The notes: generated by a model not told the origin, from the sequence alone. Counted from the first letter of the stretch, positions 1 through 6,492 are shown. The stretch: 8,366 nucleotides of DNA from Candidatus Tayloriibacteriota bacterium (GCA_003170325.1 PMZP01000051.1:1-8366); one strand, 5' to 3'. Numbers and translations are program-made.

Positions 1-503
1 TACTCGATCGGATCTTCGATGGTCAATATGTGCTCCGTCCTGGTCTGATTGATGAGCTCGACCAGAGTCGCCAAGGTCGTGGTCTTGCCCTGTCCGATCG
101 GTCCGACACAAAGGAAGAAACCTTGCTGTTTACGGGTAAACGTCTCTAAGATCGGAGGTAGATTGAGCTCCGATAGGGTCCGGATGACTTTGGGAATAAG
201 GCGCAAAGCGATAGAAATGACGCCTTGATGGTAATAGACATTGCCGCGGAAACGGGCGTGCGTCAGGCTATAGGAAAAGTCCACGTCTTTGGCCGTCGCC
301 AGCAGGTCTTTGTTGGCCGGAGATAGGAAGATGTTCATGAATCCTTTCATGTCTATCTCGGTCAACACCGGTTTTTTCATGAGAGGGATCAGGTTTCCAG
401 AAGCCCGGATCACCGGATTTCGACCGACCGACAGATGCAGGTCAGAAGCGCCTTCCTTGATGATCAGGTTAACCAGGTCTTCGATTTCTTTTTTGTAGTC
501 CAT
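1..503 (-). CDS. pilT: PilT-like type IV pilus retraction ATPase (5' part, cut by window edge)
   Basis: This is a hexameric secretion-family ATPase that powers pilus retraction at the cytoplasmic base. The 167 visible residues cover the PilT N-terminal domain, with ASDLHLSVGRNPVIRASG at about 19-36, a hallmark of PilT. The Walker A loop GPIGQGKTT follows at about 134-142, and an Asp-box start TIEDPIE at 161-167. Walker B and the His box lie beyond the window. The Walker A differs from the usual GPTGSGKST (Ile for Thr, Gln for Ser, Thr for the last Ser) but keeps the essential Lys140. The ATG shares one base with the TAA of the receiver gene upstream and has no Shine-Dalgarno sequence, so translation is probably coupled to that gene. 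The ASDLHL motif separates it from PilB, which is encoded separately here. A PilU-type paralogue cannot be excluded from this fragment. Confidence 0.93.
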   Translation of the reverse strand, partial: MDYKKEIEDLVNLIIKEGASDLHLSVGRNPVIRASGNLIPLMKKPVLTEIDMKGFMNIFLSPANKDLLATAKDVDFSYSLTHARFRGNVYYHQGVISIALRLIPKVIRTLSELNLPPILETFTRKQQGFFLCVGPIGQGKTTTLATLVELINQTRTEHILTIEDPIE

Positions 504-901
504 TATAATTTCTTGCTGTTACAGATCTTCTCGACTTCCACCAATACTTCCGAAGGGATGGTCGTGGCCTTGACGATATACCCATCCACGTTGAGTTTCT
601 GCGCCCGGGCGATGTCTTCCGAAGCGCCCTGGTTGGTAAGCATGATCACCACTGATTTGGGAGTTAACCGCTCTTTGCGGATAGTACCGACCATATCCAG
701 TCCGTCCAAGCCGGGCATGACAATATCACAGAGGATAACTTCCGGTTCATGGCCGTCACGCAAGACTTTCAGGGCCTCTTCGGTCGAATCGGCGGTTTTG
801 ACCTCATAGCCGGCCTTGTTGAATTTCAAGGAATACATGTCCAAGAGGAATTTGTCGTCATCGATGATAAATATTTTCTTTTTTGTGGATTGGTCGATCA
901 T
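503..901 (-). CDS. Stand-alone CheY-like response regulator receiver
   Basis: This 132-residue single-domain receiver has no output domain. The acidic pocket is Asp14-Asp15-Asp16, the phospho-acceptor is Asp59 (LCDIVMPGLDG), the switch residue is Thr89 (MLTNQG), and the conserved lysine is Lys111 (IVKA). All residues needed for phosphorylation are present, so it should be a working phospho-switch that acts by protein contact rather than by binding DNA. It sits between the extension ATPase gene upstream (18-base gap) and the retraction ATPase gene downstream (one-base overlap), which suggests a role in controlling pilus motors; that role is inferred. No histidine kinase is encoded in the window. 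A perfect TATAAT ends six bases before the ATG with no Shine-Dalgarno sequence, suggesting a leaderless start at this ATG and a promoter independent of pilB. Confidence 0.93.
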   Translation of the reverse strand: MIDQSTKKKIFIIDDDKFLLDMYSLKFNKAGYEVKTADSTEEALKVLRDGHEPEVILCDIVMPGLDGLDMVGTIRKERLTPKSVVIMLTNQGASEDIARAQKLNVDGYIVKATTIPSEVLVEVEKICNSKKL

Positions 902-915
902 GGGTATATTATACC
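902..915 (-). promoter_or_regulatory. Extended -10 promoter for the receiver gene, inside a perfect palindrome
   Basis: On the minus strand TATAAT lies at 913-908, preceded by TG plus one base (extended -10). The seventh base after it is the A of the receiver ATG at 901, so transcription would start on the start codon. The hexamer lies within GGTATA-T-TATACC (903-915), a perfect 6+1+6 inverted repeat that could also bind a regulator. No convincing -35 is seen at 16-18 bases. Confidence 0.6.
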
Positions 916-919
916 ATAG

Positions 920-2674
920 TTAGAGCTTGTTCACCTCTTCAATCGGTATCTTCTTCTCGAAAGCCTTGACGAAGGCGCTCTCCTTGATGGAAAGCATCCC
1001 CTTGCTCCTGACGATCTTCTGGATCTCGATCTCCGTGGCGCTGCGCAGAATAGCTTGCTCGATCTCCTTATCCATGTCGAACATTTCGAAAACGGCCATG
1101 CGGCCACGCGTACCCTTGGGAGCATTCGACGTAGGCTTGACCTTCATAACCGTGTCGGAAAACGGTATCTCTTTTTTATACTCATCTGGCAGATCGGCAA
1201 AAGAACGATCAATGATGGCCTTTAGACTGCCGTCGACCGGCATCGGCGTTCCTCCGCCCGGCGGCAGGAGACCAACCAAGCGTTGTGCAACCGCCAGAAT
1301 GAGAGTCGGAGCGATGAGGTAGGGATCGACGCCCATATCGATCAAGCGAGGAATGACGCCGGCGGCATTGTTAGTGTGCAGGGTGGAAAAGACCAGGTGA
1401 CCGGTTAGAGCCGCTTGGACGGCCAATTGCGCCGTCTCCTTGTCGCGAATCTCGCCGACCATGATGATATCCGGATCCTGACGCAGAGTGGTGCGCAGTC
1501 CGGTCGAGAAGTCATAGCCGATCTCCGGGCGGACCTGTGACTGGCTGACTCCCTCGATCTGATATTCAACCGGGTCTTCCAGGGACAATACGTTGTAACT
1601 CTCGCGGTCCATCTCATTCAAGACCGAATAGAGAGTGGTTGATTTTCCCGAACCGGTCGGACCGGTGATGAGTATCATGCCATAGGGAGCGTCGATAGCC
1701 TTGCGCAACATAGCATCATACCGCGGAGAGAGACCGAGCGCGTCTAGCTTACGAATGCCGGTGGTCTGGTCGAGTATGCGCATTTCGACCTTTTCCCCGT
1801 AGAAAGCCGGGAAGGTCGAAACGCGAAAATCCACTCGCCGTCCGTCGATCCTAGCCGAGAAGCGCCCGTCCTGTGGCTTGCGTTTTTCATCCAGACGCAT
1901 GTTGGAAAGGATCTTTATGCGGGAGACTACCTGCGAATGCACGGCCAACGGCAGAACCAAACTGGTATTCAAGATGCCGTCGACGCGGAAACGCACGCGA
2001 ACCTTGTCGCGCATCGGTTCGATATGCACGTCAGAGGCCTGGCCTTCCACGGCGTAACGCACGATGGTGGCCACGATCTTCACGACTGGCGCGTCTTCAA
2101 TGATGAGAGTCTGTTCCTCCCCTTCCTTTCCCTTCTTTCCTTCCTTGACCTCCTTCACTTCAGTATTGGATTTGGCCGGTTGCGTTTCGACCGATTCAGC
2201 TTCAGTGGAAAGTTCGGATTCCAACTCCGACAGAGCCTTAGTCACTTCCCCGGTCAAGCCTCTGTACATATTGACGACTTTGTTGAAGTCATCGAGAGTG
2301 ATCAAAAAGATCTTATAAGGGACGTTCTTCTTGCCGGCCAAGAAATTCAGGGCGTCGCGCGCTTCCATGTTATCCGGATCGACAACGCCAACCTCCAGCG
2401 TGCTTTCCTTGAGACCGATCGGCACAAAACGGTAATGCAGAGCCGAATCCTCCGGAATATAATCCAGCACTTCGAATGGCACGCTCGATTCATTGAGCGC
2501 GCGCACCGGAATATTGAGGAATTCACCACGAGCAGCGATGATATCTTCGGGTTTAAGGCCGCGCGCGAGCAATGCCTCATCGATCGGCACGCCAGCCGCC
2601 GTCTGTTTTCTGACGTCGCGGATATCATCACGGCTTATCTGATTTTTCTGTAAAAGTATGTCGAGAACGCTCAT
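920..2674 (-). CDS. pilB: PilB-like type IV pilus assembly (extension) ATPase
   Basis: This 584-residue GspE/PilB-family ATPase drives pilin polymerisation from the cytoplasmic side. An N-terminal MshE/GspE-N-type domain (about 1-140) is followed by a charged, Lys/Glu-rich linker (about 145-190) and the ATPase core. The core has an N2 region with QASDVHIEP (212-220), Walker A GPTGSGKST (338-346), Asp box SLEDPVEYQIEG (364-375), Walker B DPDIIMVGEIRD (400-411) and His box STLHTNN (430-436). After QRLV (464-467), where most family members carry a CxxC...CxxC zinc site, the sequence is LLPPGGGTP, and the whole protein has no cysteine. The ATG at 2674 lies right after a possible -10, with no Shine-Dalgarno sequence. 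It follows the pilP-like gene after 52 bases and precedes the receiver gene by 18. ATPase motifs are intact, so it should be active. Confidence 0.96.
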   Translation of the reverse strand: MSVLDILLQKNQISRDDIRDVRKQTAAGVPIDEALLARGLKPEDIIAARGEFLNIPVRALNESSVPFEVLDYIPEDSALHYRFVPIGLKESTLEVGVVDPDNMEARDALNFLAGKKNVPYKIFLITLDDFNKVVNMYRGLTGEVTKALSELESELSTEAESVETQPAKSNTEVKEVKEGKKGKEGEEQTLIIEDAPVVKIVATIVRYAVEGQASDVHIEPMRDKVRVRFRVDGILNTSLVLPLAVHSQVVSRIKILSNMRLDEKRKPQDGRFSARIDGRRVDFRVSTFPAFYGEKVEMRILDQTTGIRKLDALGLSPRYDAMLRKAIDAPYGMILITGPTGSGKSTTLYSVLNEMDRESYNVLSLEDPVEYQIEGVSQSQVRPEIGYDFSTGLRTTLRQDPDIIMVGEIRDKETAQLAVQAALTGHLVFSTLHTNNAAGVIPRLIDMGVDPYLIAPTLILAVAQRLVGLLPPGGGTPMPVDGSLKAIIDRSFADLPDEYKKEIPFSDTVMKVKPTSNAPKGTRGRMAVFEMFDMDKEIEQAILRSATEIEIQKIVRSKGMLSIKESAFVKAFEKKIPIEEVNKL

Positions 2675-2681
2675 ATCATAT

Positions 2682-2687
2682 AGTTTA
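2682..2687 (-). promoter_or_regulatory. Possible weak -10 element for pilB
   Basis: TAAACT on the minus strand ends seven bases before the pilB ATG, close to the six-base spacing of the better sites in this window. It matches TATAAT at only four positions and has no clear -35. There is no Shine-Dalgarno sequence before pilB, so a leaderless or reinitiated start is plausible. Confidence 0.3.
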
Positions 2688-2726
2688 CACTCTAATTCCC
2701 CGTCCCGCTAATTCTTTGACCGGGCA

Positions 2727-3059
2727 TCAATGCGCGGTGCCGCCCGGACTCGGAACTCCCGGCAAAGGCGCGAAGGGATTGACGCGACCGACGTTTAGAA
2801 CGGGGATCTTCACGCTGTAATCGCGGAGCGTCAGATATCCGGAATCTTTAAAAAGAGTCGCATCGATCTGTAACGACTGGATCTGATTGAACAAGGCCGT
2901 CACTTGGGCGCTGACATCCGGTGTATCGCCGTTAGCTTGCAGGAGTCCGGTCACATTAGAAGTACTGGTCCCCTGGAAATAGAAATAGACACAGGCGGCC
3001 AAGACGACGACGATCCCGATTATGATGTATGGCTTTTTTGATGATCTCTGTTGATTCAT
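2727..3059 (-). CDS. Small PilP-like membrane protein or lipoprotein of the pilus platform
   Basis: This 110-residue protein has a basic N-terminus (RSSKK), one hydrophobic segment (about 11-28), a helical middle, and near the C-terminus the motif GRVNPFAPLPG (91-101). The motif resembles the R-x-D/N-P-F signature of PilP. The large beta domain of proteobacterial PilP is missing. LAAC at 20-23 fits the lipobox pattern, and PilP is a lipoprotein in Pseudomonas. However, the Tyr-Phe-Tyr-Phe after the cysteine is unusual for a lipoprotein, so a plain signal anchor is equally possible. It lies nine bases after pilO and 52 before pilB, exactly where pilP would be. No Shine-Dalgarno sequence is visible, so translation probably depends on pilO. 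Membership in the pilus system is well supported by context; equivalence to PilP is inference. Confidence 0.85.
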   Translation of the reverse strand: MNQQRSSKKPYIIIGIVVVLAACVYFYFQGTSTSNVTGLLQANGDTPDVSAQVTALFNQIQSLQIDATLFKDSGYLTLRDYSVKIPVLNVGRVNPFAPLPGVPSPGGTAH

Positions 3060-3068
3060 GGTAGTGAT

Positions 3069-3665
3069 CTATTGCTGACGGAGCCAATAAGTCTTGAGTG
3101 AAACTTGAAAAGTGTAAACGCCAGTGTCGCTTCCAGTCATAGAGAGGTGGGTGACATCCATGATACGCAAATTGGCTTCCAGATCCTGCATGAAACTGAC
3201 AAATTGGAGATACGGCGCCGTAACTCCGAAACTTATGTTAACCGTATCAAGGGTAGGGGTGGAAATAGAGGTTGACAATCCGGAGATACCGGGAGAAGGC
3301 GGCGTCATCTGGCTCTGATTTTGCCCATTTGCGGCGCTTTCCGAAGGAACATCGGTCTTGATGCCTTGCAAGGAAAAACCATGATTGAGAGCCACGCCAT
3401 TCAGATCGATGATCAGTCGGATATTATCCACGGAGTTCGGCACCATCTTGGCCAGACGGTCGCGATCGCTTTGCGAAATATTATTATATTCGTTGGTCAC
3501 TTGATCGCGAGCGGCGATCAGTTTGTTGGCACTGTTGATGGCGGACTGATATTGCGCGTTCACGGCCTGAACCTTTCCGGCGTTGGCCAAGACCACCTCG
3601 GTGACGGTAAAATAGATTCCGATAGCTAGGACGATGAGGATTGTGGCGGTGATATTTCTATTCAT
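3069..3665 (-). CDS. pilO: PilO-like type IV pilus inner-membrane platform protein
   Basis: This 198-residue bitopic membrane protein partners with PilN around the pilus motor. A short cytoplasmic tail precedes a transmembrane segment (about 7-27), then a predicted coiled coil (about 30-72). Next is the PilO-type stretch MVPNSVDNIRLIIDLNGVAL (74-93), comparable to the LLP...L..L segment of the family. A Ser/Pro/Gln-rich loop (about 108-138) leads into a C-terminal ferredoxin-like domain with PYLQFVSFMQDLEANLRIM (151-169). Length is typical. It starts six bases after the pilN stop, with a C-run rather than a Shine-Dalgarno sequence before it, and ends nine bases before the PilP-like gene, so it is almost certainly co-transcribed and translationally coupled. 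The assignment rests on topology, segment order and gene order more than on invariant residues. Confidence 0.85.
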   Translation of the reverse strand: MNRNITATILIVLAIGIYFTVTEVVLANAGKVQAVNAQYQSAINSANKLIAARDQVTNEYNNISQSDRDRLAKMVPNSVDNIRLIIDLNGVALNHGFSLQGIKTDVPSESAANGQNQSQMTPPSPGISGLSTSISTPTLDTVNISFGVTAPYLQFVSFMQDLEANLRIMDVTHLSMTGSDTGVYTFQVSLKTYWLRQQ

Positions 3666-3671
3666 TTTTGA

Positions 3672-4316
3672 TTAATTGGGGGTCGACGTGCCGCTGATCA
3701 AGCTCTCGTACGAAATGTTCGCCGGATCTACTGAGGCCGAGAAGCCGAAAGAGACTGTACCGGACTGATTGAGTGCTGGATTGGAGAGGATGGGATTCTT
3801 GACGATATTATGCAACCCATATTGCTCGAGCGATCCGAGCACATCGGACTGGAAGGCGATGGCGCTGAAGCTTGTGCCGTATCCAGTCATGGCGATCTTG
3901 AGATCATTTCCAGGTGTGGCCGCCGCGGTCAGATCCAAAGATAAAAAACGGACGCTCTCGATGGTGAACTTGGAAATGATCTGGAATATCTGCGAAACTG
4001 ACAGATGATCTCGCAAAAGTTTTTTGGCCGTGTCGATCTGCACATTGACCTGCTTTAATTGCTCGATCTGGTCGATATTGAATTGCTTCTCACGTTCGAT
4101 CAGAGTTTGCTTGTAATTTTCTTGGGCCGAAATAAGATATTGTTTCCAAAGATAAGCGCCCCCGACTCCGATAAGCGAGACCACGAATAAGAGCACGGCT
4201 ATCGTCATATAGATGCTCGTCCCGGCGCTTTTTGGCTTGTGAATGGAACGGAACGAAGTACCCACGCTGACTAGGGGCTTTTTGGGAATAAAAGAGGTTT
4301 GGAATTTTGGATCCAT
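3672..4316 (-). CDS. pilN: PilN-like type IV pilus inner-membrane platform protein
   Basis: This 214-residue bitopic membrane protein has a cytoplasmic tail of about 34 residues, a transmembrane helix (about 35-57), a charged coiled-coil stretch (about 60-103) and a C-terminal alpha/beta domain (about 105-198). The classical PilN tail carries an INLLP-type motif that docks into PilM. Here the tail reads TSFIPKKPL at 7-15, so the docking motif is altered or replaced. The C-terminal NQSGTVSFGFSASV (183-196) is the last beta strand region expected of PilN. The gene lies 57 bases after pilM and six before pilO. It has its own consensus-like extended -10 and a predicted leader of only about six bases without a Shine-Dalgarno sequence. 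Position between pilM and pilO is the main support for naming it. Confidence 0.85.
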   Translation of the reverse strand: MDPKFQTSFIPKKPLVSVGTSFRSIHKPKSAGTSIYMTIAVLLFVVSLIGVGGAYLWKQYLISAQENYKQTLIEREKQFNIDQIEQLKQVNVQIDTAKKLLRDHLSVSQIFQIISKFTIESVRFLSLDLTAAATPGNDLKIAMTGYGTSFSAIAFQSDVLGSLEQYGLHNIVKNPILSNPALNQSGTVSFGFSASVDPANISYESLISGTSTPN

Positions 4317-4328
4317 GATTCGGACTTA

Positions 4329-4337
4329 ATTATAGCA
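4329..4337 (-). promoter_or_regulatory. Extended -10 promoter for pilN
   Basis: On the minus strand TGC-TATAAT (4337-4329) is a perfect extended -10. Transcription would start near 4322, leaving a leader of about six bases before the pilN ATG at 4316. TTTACA at 4354-4349 resembles a -35 but sits only 14 bases away. The site lies in the 57-base gap after pilM, so pilN-pilO could be expressed separately from pilM. Confidence 0.5.
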
Positions 4338-4373
4338 GAGATAGGCAATGTAAAGGATGTGTATAAGTCACCA

Positions 4374-5471
4374 TCACTCAAGCTCCGAAAGCCTACGTAA
4401 AGCGACCCCGATGGCAACGGCGAATTCGGGACCGGCTTTGGAGAATTCTTCGGTGAGAAATGCCGGGGTTTCTAATTTCCCGAAAGGATCGGCATAAACG
4501 ATGTCGGTCTGAAAGCTGATCTTGGCCAGATCGGTGAAACCCTTGAGGAGGACCCCGCCGCCGGTTAGAATGATCTTACTGACATTCTTGCCGTATTTTT
4601 TCTGATAGTTGAGCAAAGTGGAATTGGCTTCGTAGAACATGTAATCTAGGTTCACGGTGATGATCTCCGTCAGCTCCTTGTATTCCGGACCTCCTTTAAG
4701 TCCATAGGTCCGCTTCATGCTCTCGGCCTCGCCAACGGATATGGACAAAGCCTTCGACAGAGCCAGGGTGATATCTTGGCTGCCTTTGTTGATGATATGC
4801 GAAGAGCGGAGCATGCCGCGTTCGACGATATAGAGCTTAGTCGAGCGGGCGCCCATGTCGATGACCATGCTGGTGGTCACACCCTGATCGAGGATGGAAC
4901 GGATCGAACTGAAGATCTCTATTTCATAAAAACTGGGGGTCAGGCCGCTACCGGTCATGATCGACTGATATTCATTGATATAATCGTTGTGGATAGCCAC
5001 GACCAATACGTCTTTTCCTTGCTTTTCAGTCTTGCTAGATTCGTCTTCAGTGACATAGGCCTCCTCGCGAGGAATGACGGAGTAATCGAGCAGGACTTCA
5101 TTGAGCGGCACGGGAATATACTTTCGCGCCTCGATCTGTACGATATCACCGATCTTGCTGTCTTCAACTGGCGGAATAGTGATGAAAGTGATGAGACTGG
5201 CCGAGAGAGGTAAAGCGGATCCGCAGACCACCGTAGTCGTTTTGGCTTCACGCAAGATATCCTTGACGGCCTCGATGACTTTCTCCGGCGGCAATTGCAC
5301 CGCCCGCCCGACTTCTATCTGAGCATAAGGACCGAGCGCCAATTCGCCGTATGTTTCCAACACGGCTTTGCCGCGTTTCTTCTTGATCTGCACGACTTTG
5401 ATAGCGGACGATCCGATGTCAAGGCCGAGCACGCTAGTTTCTTTCTTAAAAAACGAGGATAAAAACGCCAT
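4374..5471 (-). CDS. pilM: PilM, actin-like ATPase of the type IV pilus platform
   Basis: This is a 365-residue cytoplasmic actin/FtsA-fold protein that binds the PilN tail. In the chosen frame the phosphate-1 loop is LDIGSSAIKVV (17-27), a characteristic PilM stretch is EARKYIPVPL (114-123), phosphate-2 is VIDMGARSTKL (203-213), the adenosine loop is ILTGGGVLLKG (301-311), and the C-terminal helix is GPEFAVAIGVALRR (347-360). Length is normal. The frame is open to an ATG at 5486, but the ATG at 5471 is preferred. TATACT ends six bases before it, the first five codons of the longer form overlap that hexamer, and MAFLSSFFKKE is a typical PilM beginning. It is the first gene of the pilus cluster and diverges from comF across 76 bases. 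Confidence 0.95.
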   Translation of the reverse strand: MAFLSSFFKKETSVLGLDIGSSAIKVVQIKKKRGKAVLETYGELALGPYAQIEVGRAVQLPPEKVIEAVKDILREAKTTTVVCGSALPLSASLITFITIPPVEDSKIGDIVQIEARKYIPVPLNEVLLDYSVIPREEAYVTEDESSKTEKQGKDVLVVAIHNDYINEYQSIMTGSGLTPSFYEIEIFSSIRSILDQGVTTSMVIDMGARSTKLYIVERGMLRSSHIINKGSQDITLALSKALSISVGEAESMKRTYGLKGGPEYKELTEIITVNLDYMFYEANSTLLNYQKKYGKNVSKIILTGGGVLLKGFTDLAKISFQTDIVYADPFGKLETPAFLTEEFSKAGPEFAVAIGVALRRLSELE

Positions 5472-5477
5472 GATATA

Positions 5478-5483
5478 AGTATA
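5478..5483 (-). promoter_or_regulatory. -10 element of a probable leaderless pilM promoter
   Basis: TATACT on the minus strand, with TG directly before it, ends six bases upstream of the ATG at 5471. This places the predicted transcription start on the A of the start codon, with the same geometry as the receiver, comF and tyrS sites. No strong -35 is visible in the AT-rich DNA upstream. Confidence 0.55.
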
Positions 5484-5535
5484 CATTGAAAATCGAAGAT
5501 TGCATATCGAAAATCAGGAGTATTGAAAAATGGAG

Positions 5536-5541
5536 TATAAT
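5536..5541 (+). promoter_or_regulatory. -10 element of a probable leaderless comF promoter
   Basis: A perfect TATAAT ends six bases before the ATG at 5548. If used, the transcript begins on that ATG. A competing signal exists: AGGAG at 5516-5520 stands nine bases before another in-frame ATG at 5530, which would be a conventional Shine-Dalgarno start and would leave TATAAT inside the coding region. Confidence 0.5.
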
Positions 5542-5547
5542 GCCGAT

Positions 5548-6330
5548 ATGTCGCTCACAAACGCGATATTTGGAACAGTGCTCGAGGCGCTCTTTCCGGT
5601 TCCGGCCGCCGAGCGCGAGGTTTTGGCTATGGGCGATCTAAAAGCCTGGACGACTCTTCCGCGTGCCAAACGATTCCCCACCCTTGAATCCTGTTCGATA
5701 TTCGCTTACAAAGACGAGCGGGTTTGGCGGCTGATCTGGGCGATCAAATATAAGCGATCGAAACCGGGCGCGATGATCGCCGCTTATGCCCTTCATCGAA
5801 TATTGCGGCTCTACGCGTCCGTGACACCGCCAATCCTAGTCGTGCCGATGCCTATCACCCGCAAACGTCGTCGCGAGCGTGGATACAATCAGTGCGAACT
5901 GATCCTGGACGAGATCGAAAAATTGGAGAATGAAAGACATGGGATTGATGAAACCAAACCTATCGACATTGGCGGCGGCATGGCCGTTCATTCGAAGAAA
6001 TTAACATTCGTTCGCGATCTATTAATTCGCGTGCGACATACTTCACGACAGACTTTGAAGGATCGAGCCGAACGCCTAGAAAGCGCCGAGGACATATTCG
6101 CGGTCGATTTCGAGGCCTTGGAACAATTGCGGTACTTGAACGTGAAAACTAACCTATCGAAATCGTCTGATAGTGGCAATAATAGTGATACTGAAAATCA
6201 ATGGATGAAGGACCTACTTGTAATCATTATTGACGACGTAGTCACAACCGGCTCGACCATGCGCGATGCCGTGCAAACGCTAAGACGCGCCGGGTTTGTA
6301 AATACTTTCGGGCTTTCAGTGGCACATTGA
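5548..6330 (+). CDS. comF: ComF-family phosphoribosyltransferase-like protein
   Basis: ComF proteins are cytoplasmic type I phosphoribosyltransferase-fold proteins needed for natural transformation, probably in handling incoming single-stranded DNA. From the ATG at 5548 there are 260 residues. Family blocks in order are IFAYKDERVWRLIWAIKYKR (51-70), VVPMPITRKRRRERGYNQ (98-115), RHTSRQTLKDRAERL (164-178) and the phosphoribosyl pyrophosphate loop IIIDDVVTTGSTM (226-238). The protein ends in GLSVAH. The N-terminal CxxC zinc ribbon found in many ComF proteins is absent: after LFPVPAAERE there is no cysteine pair. A polar low-complexity insert (about 201-219) precedes the last block. It diverges from pilM, tying it to the pilus cluster. 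A start at 5530, adding six residues, cannot be excluded. The neighbourhood supports a competence role. Confidence 0.9.
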   Translation: MSLTNAIFGTVLEALFPVPAAEREVLAMGDLKAWTTLPRAKRFPTLESCSIFAYKDERVWRLIWAIKYKRSKPGAMIAAYALHRILRLYASVTPPILVVPMPITRKRRRERGYNQCELILDEIEKLENERHGIDETKPIDIGGGMAVHSKKLTFVRDLLIRVRHTSRQTLKDRAERLESAEDIFAVDFEALEQLRYLNVKTNLSKSSDSGNNSDTENQWMKDLLVIIIDDVVTTGSTMRDAVQTLRRAGFVNTFGLSVAH

Positions 6331-6371
6331 TTTCGGCTGCGCGCATTGATCGTGGGACACTTTCATGAGTG

Positions 6372-6400
6372 AAGCCATTAAGAATTTTGGCTTTTTATCT
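6372..6400 (+). terminator. Probable Rho-independent terminator of comF
   Basis: AAGCCA (6372-6377) pairs with TGGCTT (6388-6393) around a ten-base loop. The second arm runs into a T tract (TTTTT, then ATCT). It lies about 40 bases after the comF stop. The stem is short, so efficiency may be modest. Confidence 0.5.
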
Positions 6401-6451
6401 GCATGTGCCTGCGCTCCCAGGAGTCGGAAACCGCCAAAATTTTTATTCACA

Positions 6452-6492
6452 CAAATCGATTTGCATGATATCATCAACGGCTCTACAGAGCC
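6452..6492. repeat. Cluster of three adjacent short palindromes
   Basis: CAAATCGATTTG (6452-6463) is a perfect 12-base palindrome. One base later ATGATATCAT (6465-6474) is a perfect ten-base palindrome. Four bases later GGCTCT-AC-AGAGCC (6479-6492) is an inverted repeat. No T tract follows the last one on either strand, so it is unlikely to be a terminator. Use as an operator or as RNA structure is possible but unproven. Confidence 0.55.

Noticed and set aside
1937..2653. A 238-residue open frame on the plus strand opposite pilB
   Set aside because: It is antisense to a full-length, motif-complete PilB. The product is rich in His/Phe/Asp with no recognisable domain and reads as the reverse image of pilB codons.
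4776..5213. A 145-residue plus-strand frame opposite pilM
   Set aside because: It lies wholly inside the well-supported pilM gene, with no promoter or known motif, and its composition fits a shadow frame.
5472..5486. Upstream ATG giving PilM five extra residues (MYTYI)
   Set aside because: Those codons coincide with the TATACT promoter element, there is no Shine-Dalgarno sequence before it, and MAFLSSFFKKE is the usual kind of PilM start.
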